In this document: in pieces, positions 1 to 11,394 of the stretch
Numbering within the stretch: position 1 is the first letter of the stretch
Layout of the letters: each line of letters begins with the position of its first letter
NCBI GenBank assembly: GCA_023653785.1
Contig: JAMKCH010011945.1
Span: 1 to 64,000 of the forward strand
From: Ophioderma brevispina
Lineage: Eukaryota > Echinodermata > Ophiuroidea > Amphilepidida > Ophiodermatidae
Length of the DNA stretch: 64,000 bases
Direction: 5' to 3'
Notes under the pieces: model-generated
The model's database searches: none
What the model saw: the letters and a program-made list of their open reading frames with translations, nothing else
Told to the model about the DNA's origin: nothing
Made by a program: the position numbers and the translations under genes

Positions 1-252
1 CGAGATCCCACAAGTCTTGAAACAAGCCGTAATGGCATTTTCCAAGACAGCTTTAAAAAAAATGCTTTATGTGTCGTTTTTTCAACAAGAACAGTAATAT
101 AAAAGATGTGGGTATAGCAATTAGAGACACAATGGGCATTTTGAAAAAAAAATTACTGATTATGGCTTTAATGTACGTGTACCGCCAACCACGGGGAAAG
201 TGAACCTAATAACATCGGATCAAACATGATTTGCACTTTGTAAAGATAAATT

Positions 253-800
253 TTAAAACTCAAAAAGAGGATTTCGAGATGATGAAGTGTCTGGAAAGCA
301 TGTAACATTCGTGTAACTTTTATGAAAGAAATGTGACAAACCAAGGTGGAAAATTGATAAATAGATCAAAGCAAGCGCAGTTTTGGAGATACGACAGAAT
401 GTGGGCATATAGGACTGAAATGAATATGAAAAGGCCTTTTCCAACCAGGGTGGATTAAGGCAATGTATAACAGGGGGGGTACATTTTTTGAAATTTTTTT
501 TGAAAATGAGTTATAAAATGGAGATACAAGATTTACAGATCGCCAGAATTGCATATAGGATGAAAAGAATAGGTAAAAGATTTGTTGCCTATCAAATAAA
601 AAGGGTGGATCAAGGCAAAATACAAGGTTGTAACTGTTTGTAACAAAACAAGTTTTGGAAAAGTCTTATAAAAAATAGAGGATAGTATCATATGGAGATC
701 TGGGAAACATACAGAAATGAAATGAAATGTTGAAGACAACTTTTTAGTTAGGTAAATCATAGCTAGATAAAATGGTGATCAAACAATTTATAGGATGAAG
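253..800. repeat. Degenerate tandem repeat, period about 150 bp
   Basis: Three or more imperfect units recur. A GGTGGA...ATCAAGGCAA-like block appears near 342, 448 and 602, and a GCATATAGGA...GAAATGAA-like block near 403, 553 and 690. The short open frames on the minus strand here are shadows of this repetition: they share the repeated peptide ALIHP. No gene is supported. Confidence 0.6.
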
Positions 801-809
801 ATGTATGCA

Positions 810-1430
810 AGACCTGTTGAAACCCAACTTAATTGGTTTCCAACTGGTTACACAGTAACGTTAATTGAATCAATTGGAAAACCAGTTTAATAGTTAACTG
901 GTTGCTAGGAACTGGTTATGGCAACTGAAAATCATTTTAAAACTGGAAATCCATATAGTTAAAATTTAGCTAATGGATACTGGTTTCAACTCCAAGTGTA
1001 TCGCAGTAACTGGTTTGAAATGCTTTTAAAATGTAATTTTAACTGGTTTTCAACGGAATACAGTTAAAAACGCACTGCAAAACCAAACCGATTGAAAAAC
1101 CAGTTAAATCTGGCCACATTACGGAACAACAACTGGTTTCAACTGGTTTCCGGTTGAAAACAGTTTCACACTGGTTCCGAATTTGTTTTTAAACTGATTG
1201 CAACACAGTTGAATGTCCAAATAGTTTTTCACAACTCTAAGCAAACCTAGTTTCAAACTGCTTTCAACTGTACATTTTACTGGTTTGAATTGGTTACAGT
1301 TGAAAACGTTGAAATCCCGTTGAAACCCAACAAAACCAATTGGAAAACCAGTTAAAATCTGCATATTACGAGCAACACATCCCAAACTGCAAACTGGGTT
1401 TCAACTAGTCCATGTGGAAAACAGTGACTT
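810..1430. repeat. Satellite-like repeat rich in AACTGGTTT, period about 245 bp
   Basis: The stretch is dominated by AACTGGTT and its complement AACCAGTT. A longer unit is visible: the block GGAAAACCAGTT...TTACG recurs near 1095 and 1342, with a more diverged copy near 870. The core is quasi-palindromic, so both strands carry it. Confidence 0.7.
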
Positions 1431-1439
1431 GTGTTGAGA

Positions 1440-1844
1440 CACTGTGACAGTGTGTTAGATGAATTTGGGGCCTTTAAACATATTGAAATTCTGGGCCTTT
1501 AAACATATGTATAGAGAGACGATGCAGGGGGGCGAAAGGGTCCAAGTATAGGTAAACCATGGATTTTACCAGAACGCTCTACCCATGTCGTATCACCACG
1601 CCGATAGCGGGAAATTCACATCGGAGAACAAAGATTATATGTGGAAGCTCCTGCCATTGATATGCCTTATAACGAGAAAAACATCCAATATTGAGGGCTT
1701 ACGTAGTCTTATAAAATAATAATATAATATAATATAATCCATTATCTATAGTCAAATGTTAAGCGCTTCATTCCTTATCAATATAAAATAGTTTAACATC
1801 GATTTCAATCAGTCATAACTTACAATTATTAAAGTTTGACAATC
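1440..1844. other. No recognisable feature
   Basis: AT-rich sequence with a short ATAAT run near 1715-1737. No gene, RNA or repeat was recognised. Confidence 0.4.
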
Positions 1845-1940
1845 GACTTCCATCCAGCCGGTTTGGGCCAGTCACGTCCATGTCCTCCGCTATTGAAGTC
1901 CTACATCTCCGATTTTCACACGGATTGGAATCGCACGGAT
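1845..1940 (-). pseudogene. EGF-like exon, most 3' copy
   Basis: On the minus strand a plausible acceptor (TGTAATGCAG) ends at 1941. Read with a phase-1 start, the exon begins DPCDSNPCENRRC, the first half of an EGF-like domain with three of the six cysteines. After the third cysteine, base indels put the second half out of frame; a GGATGGA stretch matches the GWDG part of the copy at 5436-5557. EGF-like domains are secreted or extracellular modules held by three disulfides. Within this gene the copy most resembles the type-B exons at 3117 and 5436. It is either decayed or damaged by sequencing indels. I cannot name the parent gene; a fibropellin- or Notch-like multi-EGF protein is the type suggested. 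Confidence 0.6.
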
Positions 1941-2160
1941 CTGCATTACATGATAGATGGCAACTTGGTGAGCAGTATGTTTTAGAGGTCAGGGGCTCAT
2001 TATGTTATGAATCTAGAGGAATAGCCTGCTCTGGTGGCGAATATTGGACTATTGTTAATAAACCTCTCAGGTAACGGACCTTTTTTTGTAACAAACTCTA
2101 GAAGGGGTTTGTGAATGGCTTGCACCACGCTCAGTGATTTTGCGTTTAAACATCTGATTC

Positions 2161-2265
2161 CTAAATTGGTACCACATGATAGCGTAGAGGTTCTACTCCA
2201 TTGGTAGCAAAATAAGTTTCAACATTCCCATTATACGCACTACTAAGGAACGCGTCGAGATCACT
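2161..2265. repeat. Fragment of the foldback family seen at 39302-40214
   Basis: The block TTGGTACCACATGATAGCGT followed by CCATTGGTA and CAACATTCCCATTAT matches the inner part of the right arm of the foldback element at about 39890-39975 (in reverse). The 63-codon minus-strand open frame over it is therefore probably not a gene. Confidence 0.55.
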
Positions 2266-2813
2266 TGCCACCTCAACCACATGTGCCCAGGAATCGGGCT
2301 CTCTCCTACAAAGTTCTTGAAACCCCGCTATAGAAGACGATTTGAAACACATATTGATTTGTTGTTTTGTATTAGCACTATCTTCAAATCATCAAGAAGG
2401 GTTGCGAGTGCTGTTTCCCACTAATTAAACCACAAAATTCTCCAGTTGCACATTTTTGGGTCAAATATTCAACAAAATTGCTGCTTTTCCCTGTTCGGGA
2501 ATAGTGTATTTTTAATGAGAACAGTTTACCCTCCTGAGAATTTTATTTTGGCAAACTAGCTTAAATATGTTTTATATGACACGTGATAACAGTAGCCTCC
2601 AAATCAATACATGATTTTAGATTATTAATATGAATAGATGTACGAAAAACGGACTTTTTCTATCTCACAGGATTTTTGTATTTTAATATATATTTTTTTT
2701 TAAATGGACAAGTGATGGGGAAAGACTTATTATCTCTTGTAGAATTACGTATAATTAAGATAAATTGCATAGTATAAATTAAGGTGCGAGAAAAACGGAC
2801 CTTTTCTCCTACT

Positions 2814-2921
2814 TCACAGGTAGACCTTCCCATAAGCCAATGCAATCACACTCATATCCACCAGTCGCTGACACAGAACAGGCACCTCCGTTTTACCGGA
2901 CTAGACTCGCATGGAGATCAG
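2814..2921 (-). pseudogene. EGF-like exon, type A copy 1
   Basis: A minus-strand acceptor (ACTCTGAAG) precedes position 2921. Allowing single-base corrections, the exon reads D-x-CESSP-x-KNGGACSVSATGG, then YECDCIGLWEG, which is the EGF pattern C-x-NGG-x-C ... Y-x-C-x-C-x-G-x-x-G. The domain's last cysteine is put out of frame by a missing base before GTGAA. It pairs with the type-B exon at 3117-3223 and repeats the pair at 5134/5436. An extracellular role is inferred from the family. Damage is limited to indels. Confidence 0.7.
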
Positions 2922-3116
2922 CTTCAGAGTGTAGAACAAAAAGAACCAAGCATACAAATTACATTAGTTACGACGTCTTGTTCTTTTATGTGAATTTGTT
3001 GTTACATTAAAATTTGTAAACGTTTCCATAGAAAAGTCACAATTTTGAATGAGATAGCTTAGAACTTAACCGCTCAAACCCCCTTCCCCTTTGCCTATAA
3101 TTCGTATCAACTACCA

Positions 3117-3223
3117 ATTTCACACATAAATCCTCCATCCCACCCATTGGACATCACACTTCCATCGTCATCAGCCAGAGTCTGCATTCACCATAATAGC
3201 ACATGGATTGGGACTGCAAGGAT
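3117..3223 (-). pseudogene. EGF-like exon, type B copy 1
   Basis: A minus-strand acceptor CTTTTTACAG precedes ATCCTTGCAG at 3223. The exon is the close paralogue of 5436-5557: it keeps GGTGAATGCAGA and GGGATGGAGGATTTATGTG, which encode the SGECR and WDG..C parts of an EGF-like domain. Several one- or two-base indels and an in-frame TAA break the frame. It lies upstream (on the minus strand) of the type-A exon at 2814 and belongs to the same duplicated two-exon block. Confidence 0.7.
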
Positions 3224-3400
3224 CTGTAAAAAGATTCTGGGTCAATTGTTTTTAACAAAAACATACCGAAAAACCCATTTAGGGTCAATGTATTTATCCA
3301 TTTCGGACTCATTTACATGTGTTTGTTCAAAACTATTACAAATTATTGAAAAAAACAAAAAATTAAAAAACTGAAACATTTAATTTTTTATTCTCTTTCC

Positions 3401-4744
3401 TTTTTTCTCCCTTTCTTTACATCTCTTAAAACTTTCCTATTATGTGATGGAATTATCCAGCAAGCCGATCAAGCCCGACAACATCTTCGCTGAGCTATTG
3501 TTAGGACTGTCATTGTTCAAATAGAGTCTGTTTCGACAGTAACGTCTGTGGAAATTTGATATCTCCGGTTTAATAGTCAGGTTTTTAAAACAAACGTACG
3601 CTACCGGCTATAAGTTTTTTTTCTGTTAAAGTTCATGTGTATCAAAGGAACTGTTTAGACTAAGAAAAAGCCGAGAAGGTTTTCGATTTTCGTGGAAAAT
3701 CCGAAGAATGTCCCGTGTTTTAAAATTGCAGCAGTGGGGACGATGTGTGGTGTAAGACCATGTAGACCAGTACATTGTACGGAAAGACTTTAGTATTCTG
3801 CCACAGGCTACGAAATTCGGCAACGTTAACGTAAATAAAACCCGATGTTAAAGGTGCAGAAATACTAAATTCATCCCTATCGTACCATAAACGTTGCGGT
3901 TGGACCTACGAGGTTATTTCGTGGGTTTGGTTATGCTAAAGAAATAACGACGCCACGGACGTTGTCGGCTGACTGTGGAAAGTTATTTTCATTGGTATAA
4001 ATGGTCTATTGATTTGTTGTGGCTTATTATTGAATACACACAATTGAAAATAAATAAAAGACAAGTTCCCATGCGCGACCCCAGTCTTTATGTGAATGGT
4101 TATTTGTAATTGTTTTGGCAAAGGAAATTTGAATATTGCTGTAACCAGTCAGTTTAGTGCCATGGATAGTGTGGTAGCCCAGACAGATGGTGGGAGTTTT
4201 CCGTAACCTTACCCATCTGATACACTTATTTATTTTCCTGACACACTTATGAATTCAGAAAAAACTGAAATTTGTGGTTTTAAAAAAACGCGTGCGTTTT
4301 TCCCGTAAAGGGGGTTTCTCGAATTCATAATTGTTCAGCCAAAAGTGGCGTCAGACGGTTCAGGGTACGGAAATCCCCAAAATGCGCGGTGATCTTCATC
4401 GCTTGATGCTACTGGAAACCACATTTTCTTAGCAAATGAGGCCCGAGATTTGCTGCAGGTATCCAATGTGAGAAGTGTTTCCAAAGGAAGAGTATGTACG
4501 AAATTTGAACCTGCGAAACGTCACAACACTCCACCATTATGATTCAAGATATTTTGTGTACAATTTAGCTTTTTACGTTTTCGGTTAAGCAGATCTGTAT
4601 TTTGAATGTAAAAGGTACGATTCAACTAAATGTCGGTGTTTTACTTGCCCCGCCCCCCCCCCCCCCCCTCATGTTACGTACTTGAAAATCCATGCGTTCA
4701 ACACAATTCCCTTGTGTTCAGATGCCGTAGGAGAAAGGGCGAAC
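3401..4744. other. No recognisable gene
   Basis: Sequence between the two duplicated EGF blocks. A poly-C run lies near 4651-4669. The short minus-strand frames at 3626-3823 and 3936-4121 have no family resemblance. It may be intron of the EGF gene. Confidence 0.4.
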
Positions 4745-5133
4745 TTGTGATTTTGTCCTGGATTTTGTAATTTGAATATATATTTTTTTAAAAGGACAAA
4801 TGAAGGGGAAAGACTTGCTTTGATTTTTTTTTAGGGGGGCAGAGCCTGTATTTTTTGACCAAGAGCTCTTATATCATTCCAATTTATTTCTTCCCTTATT
4901 AAACGATTACAAGCACGACGTAGCATCTAGAGGCTATTTCCAGGATTGTACAACAATTAATATGGAAACACACGGCTCCTTTTCTAGAACGTTTATTGGA
5001 ATGATCGCAAAATGGTATTCTATTTATTGCAACGTCAATACAAATTATCTGTATGAATGAGCGTATATTAAGATAAATTGCATAGGAAAATGAAATTCGG
5101 TGCGAAGAAAAACTGACCTTGTCTATCTCTCAC

Positions 5134-5245
5134 AGGTAGGACCTTCCCATAGCCCATGCAATCAACACTGACATATCCACCAGTGGGCGGCCGCGTGAAA
5201 CAGAACGTCCCGCCGTTTTTACAAGGGACTAGACCGCTGGATGGC
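5134..5245 (-). pseudogene. EGF-like exon, type A copy 2
   Basis: The open minus-strand frame reads SSGLVPCKNGGTFCF and then TGGYVSVDCMGYG, matching EGF-like C-K-N-G-G-T-x-C ... Y-x-x-x-x-C-x-G. One base downstream the alternative frame gives GPTCER, so the domain's sixth cysteine is present but shifted by an indel. A GTGAGA donor candidate overlaps this end (about 5128-5133). It is the paralogue of 2814-2921 and pairs with the type-B exon at 5436-5557. Confidence 0.75.
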
Positions 5246-5435
5246 AGTGGCGGGTTGCAGAAGGTGTTAAAAAACAAAAGGAACAGAAGACAAATTATCA
5301 GATTTACTCATGTTCTTCTTGTATTTGGCGGTCTACATTAATATGTTTAAAACGTTTCCGTAAAAGTCACAATTTGTTTGAGGTACCTAAAAAATGAGCA
5401 TGCTCACCAACCCCCATATTTGCGTATCATCTTAC

Positions 5436-5557
5436 CATTTCACAAATTTTTCACATAAATCTCCATCCCAACCAATCGGACAGTCACACGTCCATCTTCC
5501 GCCAACATAATTTCTGCATTCACCAGAATTATCAACATGGATTGGGACTGCAAGGAT
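5436..5557 (-). CDS. EGF-like domain exon, best preserved copy
   Basis: The minus-strand exon is flanked by a strong acceptor (TTTTTTTACAG, just beyond 5557) and a strong donor (GTAAGA, 5430-5435). A phase-1 start gives DPCSPNPC, and after one extra T the frame continues DNSGECRNYVGGRWTCDCP then IGWDGDLCEK. Together this is a canonical six-cysteine EGF module with spacing C-x4-C-x5-C-x9-C-x-C-x8-C. EGF modules form extracellular rods in adhesion, matrix and signalling proteins; no calcium-binding DxxEC signature is visible. It is the middle of a series of minus-strand EGF exons and belongs to a duplicated two-exon block. The single frameshift may be a sequencing error. Parent gene not identified. 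Confidence 0.8.
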
Positions 5558-5699
5558 CTGTAAAAAAAGATTTTGAGTCATTTTTTTTATTAACATTATC
5601 AAAGTCCTATTTAGGGTCAATGATTTATATATTCGCATTTCGGGACACATCTACATGTTTTGGCCAAAACTATGTAAAATTTGGTATATTTTCTTGCTT

Positions 5700-6615
5700 A
5701 AAGTCTGGTCGATAGGAGGCGCCCTTTTTCATGTAGGTTTCTAGTTGGTTGTGGCTTTTATATCTCTCCATTACATTCGGCTGGATTTCAGAACTGTGGC
5801 GTGGCCCGATAGGCCTTTGGGTGCATCTTTGTAGATCAGCATAATGTGAGTCTTTCTTTTATTTGAGTACTCATGTTTTGGGGCACCTTTTTTAGATTCT
5901 TTTTTTTTTTTTGGATCCGTGTGATAAATAATTGGAATTATGTTTTTAAAAGAAGGTCGTATTGTGCGTTAATAATAATAATTTCGACCAATCAACATAT
6001 CGGACCCTAAACAAGACCGCTCAAGGGCACACAACATAAACAAGTACCTGTATGGGAAACAACAAAGAGAGACATTTGAAAGACAGAATACCTAAGATAC
6101 AAATTGAGTACGATCGGAAAAGCAATGGGATAAATTGTCTCAACTCAGGCACGAAGTGCCTTTTAATAAATGAGATTTAATATCTCCTGGCATCTTGAAA
6201 TGATGGACAGCTCATTACAAAAAAGGTAGGCTGTAATAAGCAAACTGTCGACCCGAGTGCGATGATTTTGTTTCTGTGAAGAAGCGCGTGTTCCAGAAAC
6301 GTGAGTGCCAGTTGGCAAATAAGATAGTTAGATACATAAGATGATAAAGATAGTTGGTGCATTGTAAAAGTCAGCAAAAAGAGAATTGAAGCTATAAGCT
6401 CAAACATGTGGTTAATTAACATTTAACAACGAAACTGTTTAAACCTCTATGCCACACCACAACATAAATGACATCGTAGAAAGTCTCATGGGGGGGGGCC
6501 GTATGGGGGTTGACATAGGCCTTCGTTTAACTAGTCCGATGCTCTAACAACTGATCTATGGATCAGATGGGGAATTCCAGTGATGTTAGCTCTATAGGTC
6601 TTCAGTTAAACTGAT
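5700..6615. other. No recognisable gene
   Basis: AT-rich sequence with a T run near 5900 and a G run near 6492. The 81-codon minus-strand frame at 6177-6422 shows no family motif and is not supported. Confidence 0.35.
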
Positions 6616-6619
6616 GAAA

Positions 6620-7620
6620 TTTTTAGCTAATTTCCTGAAATGAAAAGTCCATAAAGGTAGAGTCAATATTTTTTAAATGACCCCCAGAAATCAAGTAACC
6701 CGAAAGACCCATTTAACCAAATTGAGGCACGGCCACTATTAAACTACAAATACGGCACTGTAAGTTTTGAGCCCAGAACCACCACAATAGGAATCTCTAA
6801 GTCCAACACCATTCCTTTATTAAAGACAGCTACTGCAACAGATATTAACAACATGAATGTTTACCATTGGTACTAACAAAGCTAAAAACATGCATTGTAA
6901 ACACTTAAAAGATCGAGTAGAAGTGTCTGACCAACAAACTCTTTGTATAGTCCAAATAAGACTGCATGGATTAGAGCTAATCATTCATCCATCATTTTGT
7001 GACGCACACAAAGAGTTAGATTAACCCAAAATTTAATGACAGAATGAATATACTGATATGGTCATTGAGTTTGTGTTTGAATCAATCAATGAAAAACATA
7101 GGTTTTACTTTAAAACAAGATGGAGAATGTACAATTTTTCAGTAACAAGCAAGTTGCAGCCCAAAGCATTTATCATTTTATGTAATGTGGAGTTGTCTAT
7201 GAACTTAGTCATAGTTTTTATATGTCTTGAAACATATTTTAACACCAATAAATTAAGTTTTGTTCATTATAAGTAAGTGATCAGTATGTAAATGCAGTCA
7301 TTTGACCAGTAGAAGTTTGTCTGCAAGAAATTTGGGAAGTAAATGTCGATTGCAATCATTGTATTTGCCATTTTGTTCTTCATTGTCAGTCTAGTGGTTA
7401 CCAGCTCTTCATTTTAGTAAAATGGGTTCTGCGGGGTTACTGATGTTGGGGACATACCTTAAAAACTACTGACTCTACCGGTATGAACTTTTCAGGGATA
7501 TTAAGCTAACGGTACCATCTTACCTTACAACAAAGGATAAAGTAGTCACGTGCTTTTGTTCAAAACTTCTGGCGCATACCACCAAGTGTTGCGTTTTTTT
7601 TTGGGACACACGGTACATTG
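6620..7620. mobile_element. Inverted-repeat DNA element, left-truncated copy
   Basis: This segment aligns along its length with 26700-27740 (for example GCCCAGAAC...GGAATCTCTAA, GCTAAAAACATGC, AGAGTTAGATTAACCCAAAATTT-like blocks). Its right end (about 7490-7620) is the reverse complement of the left end of the other copy (26585-26720), so the family has long terminal inverted repeats. The left repeat is missing here. No transposase frame is visible, so it is non-autonomous. Confidence 0.65.
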
Positions 7621-7629
7621 TTATTTGCA

Positions 7630-10120
7630 ATTTTCTTTTTAGCAACTAACTCCATTATCGTGAAGGTCACATCACCGTGTATATTTTGTTCTGTAACCGG
7701 CAAAGTTTTTAAATGCTTTTTCACAGATGCTATATTGATCAGCAATATTGAGACTCGTTTGTGTTCAAGCTGTTCATATTACTTGACAGCACCATGTTAT
7801 AAAATGGCCATTAAAAAACGTCGTTTTGAAATGGCAATTGGGACTCAAACAGTAAAACTTTTTTTTTATAGTTATTTGCACGTTGAGAGTTGCCAACTGT
7901 CAGTTAAAAAATGAGATGTTTTTACTGTCATTTTAAAGTTTCAAATTGTTCCGTTTTCTTTGAAATCTAGATGCCGGTCAACAAAAAATTAGTGTTAAAG
8001 GGCTGTTCCGATGTATGTGTATTGGTGTTCTCTACTTGATATGAGAGCATGGCACTTGCAACACCCATCAGTACCGTGGAAACAAACTTGCGTTTTGATG
8101 GTAGACGCAATATAATGCATGTTGCAAAGCCATATCAATACTGTGCTAATATTGATGTAACCATTAAACCGGCGATTTTTTGTTATTCTTGGGGAATGAA
8201 ATGGATTTGAGGGCCAAAATTTCAGGGACGAAATGAGGAAAAATACGGCCTTTCATCTTATATCAAAATCGATACTACTTCGGGGAACAGGGGGGTCCCA
8301 AAAACGATCGGAACACGCACCTTTAATGTAATAGTCGATTTGACTGCACCAGGAATAATCAACACTGTAATCAATATAGGTTTTGACTTATATCCCCTTT
8401 TTTGCAATCAAAATGCCAATCATTCAAGATGTAAACAAAAATATTCAAACACACGTTCTATTTCAAAAGTCATTCATATTGTCTGCATATTTCTATTTGG
8501 AGTGAGCCGTTGTTGTTTCATATGACTTAATTTTAATCGATATCAAACTAAATTATCTTAAAATGCTTGTCCAGATGGATTTTAAGGATTGTTTGGTCAA
8601 AATGAATTTCGCCTATTGTACACTGGACATTGGCAAAGTTACTGCCTTACGGACTTCATAACGCAATTGTGACGTCCTTACTAGCAGGTTAGTGCATATA
8701 TTTGGTTATATCACTTCTTCAATAAATGGGAGGCGGACCATATCAGTCGATTTGGTACAATTTAAGGTTGGCGGTAGGGGGGTAACCACTCCTCCACGCT
8801 GTCCCCTTGGTGTTAGTAGGGAGAAGCAAATAAACCATCTTTTTTCAAAACAAGTGGATTCTTAGGCCATTTCGTGCTGAAAACAAATCCGGAAGCTTTT
8901 TGGCCTAAGATGAAGTTGTCGGTTGGTTAAAATGACCTTTAAGTTTGTACATGAAGTCAATTGGGATGTGGATGGTTAAATTATGCACTTGCCAAAATCT
9001 GACACAAAAAACCATTGCCAATACTAGCAGATAAGCACATAAGCAAGATATTACTTCCGTTATAAAAACCTAACTTCCAAGTAAGAAAGTTGCAGGGGGA
9101 GTAGAGTCACCCAAAAGCACTGAAATCATTTGCACTATTAATGGGTTAATTGTCATAGCCACTAAAACAACTCTTTACTTACAAGGAAGTGCCCTTACCG
9201 AGCTGACTTTATCTATATATTACATAGTAAATCACAGTGGAATGGAAAACACACTGCATGCCACGGCATTTTATGTAACTGGTTGTACAGGTTTGATCTT
9301 ACAAATGATATTGATACGCTTGCCCACGTACACACTTCGTCAATACATTTTACAAATGAAGAGCGCCCGCTCATTACTCTCATTACTGAATGGTGAGTCA
9401 ATTTGACGATACAGCTGGGGGAGATTTTGAAATGCTGTATTGTGTGTTCATGACGTTCAGAGAGACTTTTTAGACCTCGGGGTGGTGGTAAGAATTATAT
9501 TCGCAATGATAATGGAAAATCCGGTATGGTCTCGGATTATCGAGCTGAAAACAGAATTTAAATAAGCCTTTCGTTGTTCAGTTTTGTGTAGGTTTTTATG
9601 TCGTTACCGTTGCGCCATGAGGTCAATCCCTGAAACTTGAGGGTTGAAAAGGTACTTCAAATAATCGTATAATTTGCGCGATATAATGTGACTAGTGAGA
9701 TCTACTATGTGTGTCGGTATTACTTAGATCATTCCTGAAACCCACAGTGTATCATTGCAAGGGGACATCACTTTAAATAGGTGGACAATGGAAATATGCA
9801 TGGTTATTTCCGCACAGTGGAAACCAAGTTTGAAATGGAATTGCAATGGAGAGTATTGTTGCCGTCATAATTATATGCGCGGAAAACGTGTTTGTGAGCG
9901 CGGTCAAGCATGGTTTGCATCACACGTACAATGTACACACATTCGATTGTGTGTATATGTTAGGTCCGTCACCGAATGTACTACAAATGCGCGAATTCAG
10001 CCCCCCGTCGGGGACTTGTCACTAAAATTTGTTATACAGGCGTAAATGGGGAGGGGGGGGCCTGGTTTGTGGCTGGTTGTTTTTTTGACATTCGTAGCCA
10101 AAACTAACAAGTCTCTTCAA
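7630..10120. other. No recognisable gene
   Basis: About 2.5 kb without an open frame above 100 codons or a known motif. It may be intron between EGF exons. The 96-codon plus-strand frame at 9755-10045 has several cysteines but no EGF spacing and lies antisense to the EGF gene. Confidence 0.35.
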
Positions 10121-10247
10121 AAGTTTGCAATGATCTATTGTTAGCTTAATAATAGCAGTACTTAGTTTGTATGAAAGCACTGAAGTAAATTGGCAGGGTA
10201 TGTTATAAAGACTGACCATTTATTTGATTGAAATGGCTTACTATCTT

Positions 10248-10358
10248 TCTTTTCACAAGTAGGTCCTTCAAGGAGCTCGTACAGTCACAAATCGGGTCAC
10301 CATTGTCGTTGAAACAGGATCCTACCATTCCGACAGTGGATCAGGATGCAAGGATCAA
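10248..10358 (-). pseudogene. EGF-like exon, type C copy 1
   Basis: A minus-strand acceptor TATTTCAG precedes TTGATCCTTGC. Translation needs two frame changes but gives DPC, then CRNG, SCFNDNGDPICDC and LEGPTCEK, all six EGF cysteines. The same module with SWEGPTCEE is found at 11191 and 12511. The introns on both sides match those of the 11191 copy, so the pair is a recent local duplication. Confidence 0.72.
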
Positions 10359-10711
10359 CTGAAATATGAACAGTATTTATTGTCATTCCCTAAAGCTTGG
10401 CAGAATTTTTGCAATGGTTTCTTTCGTTTTTTTTTTTTTTTTTAATTTTTCTTTTTTTATAATTTAAAACATTATCAAATTTCATGTATAAAACAAAAAG
10501 ACTTCTTCCACTAATATTGGGTTTCATAATAATTCTGCAATATCTCCCAAAAGCATTGATTTACAAATGAGAACATGCCGTTCATTGTCATTGTATTACT
10601 TAAGCAATACTAGCACATTTTGTTCCAAAAAAATGAGATTTTTACACGGTTGAATTGGTATGGCTAGTAAAATAAACTTGTGAATGTTAAGCTCTACAAT
10701 GTCTATGGTGG

Positions 10712-11003
10712 TCACAAGCGAAGGAATTTGGTAACTAGAATAATTATTATATCGGGATCCCGATAATAATTCAACGGTGACTGGAAGGCAATGACGTATC
10801 TACGCTCATCGTTAGTTGTTTTATTGGTTTCAGGAAGTCAAGTTAGAGGTCATTGTTCTTGCGGTGGCAAATTTCATCATGGATGAACATAAACTTAGAC
10901 TTTCCAGCTCTGCCGTTTTAAGTACAATCTAGGATCCCAATTCTAATTCACAAAAAAATCGTATTTTTATGCTAAATACGCATTTTGAGGCATCTGGTTC
11001 GCA
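10712..11003. repeat. Dispersed repeat, inverted partner of 50838-51150
   Basis: GAAGGAATTTGGTAA...AATAATTATTAT, ATCGGGATCCCGATAATAAT, CTACGCTCATC.TTAGTTGTT, TCCAGCTCTGCCGTT and AAATACGCATTTT occur in the same order on the opposite strand at 50838-51150. The central GATCCCGATAATAATTCAAC block includes a small palindrome (ATCGGGATCCCGAT). It is inserted between two EGF exon copies. Confidence 0.7.
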
Positions 11004-11190
11004 TGTGAGTTTCTCAAACAATACCAAGAAGCTATGCCAAAAATATCAATTTTGAAAAAATGGGCGCTATTCAAAAATGTGCTAATATTACTTTAATAAT
11101 AGTCACTGTTGGTATGAAAGTACTCAAGTATAAATTAGCATGTATTGTTATAAGACTTTGACCATTTTTGATTGAAATGGAGTACGATTC

Positions 11191-11302
11191 TCTCTTCACA
11201 AGTAGGTCCTTCCCAGGAATTCGTACAGTCACAAATAGGGTCACCATTGTCGTTGAACACGGATCCTCCATTACGACAGGGATTAGGATTTGCAAGGAGC
11301 AA
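11191..11302 (-). CDS. EGF-like domain exon, type C copy 2
   Basis: A minus-strand acceptor ATATTTTCAG precedes TTGCTCCTTGC at 11302. A continuous frame reads ANPNPCRNGGSVFNDNGD then PICDCTNSWEGPTCEE: an EGF-like module in which the third cysteine reads as valine because of a local shift (TCCGTGTTC, against TCCTGTTTC in the 10248 copy), and the first cysteine is one base out of frame. The remaining cysteines and the WEGPTCEE end are intact. It duplicates the 10248 exon with its introns and is followed upstream by the 12511 copy. An extracellular binding or structural role is inferred from the family only. Confidence 0.75.
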
Positions 11303-11394
11303 CTGAAAATATGAACAGGTTTATTTCTTGTCATTTCCCTAAAGCCTTGGCTAATATTTTGCAATGGGTTTCTTTAGTTTGATTACAGTGCTGT

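Larger units (their letters stand above)
2635..3400. repeat. Segmental duplication, copy 1 (two EGF exons with introns)
   Basis: This block matches 4745-5690 in both exon and intron sequence: a TATATATTTTTTTT tract plus GGGGAAAGACTT, then AAGATAAATTGCATAG, then two EGF exons in the same order and spacing, then TAGGGTCAATG. Copying of a whole exon-intron block is how multi-EGF genes usually expand. Confidence 0.75.
4745..5690. repeat. Segmental duplication, copy 2 (two EGF exons with introns)
   Basis: Partner of 2635-3400. It is longer than copy 1 because of about 240 extra bases near 4820-5055, between the poly-T tract and AAGATAAATTGCATAG. Confidence 0.75.
10125..11390. repeat. Tandem duplication carrying an EGF exon and its introns
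   Basis: Positions 10125-10425 and 11085-11385 match in intron as well as exon: TTAATAATAG...TATGAAAG before, and ATGAACAG...TTGTCATT...CCCTAAAG...GCAATGG after. The copies are about 950 bp apart. Confidence 0.75.
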
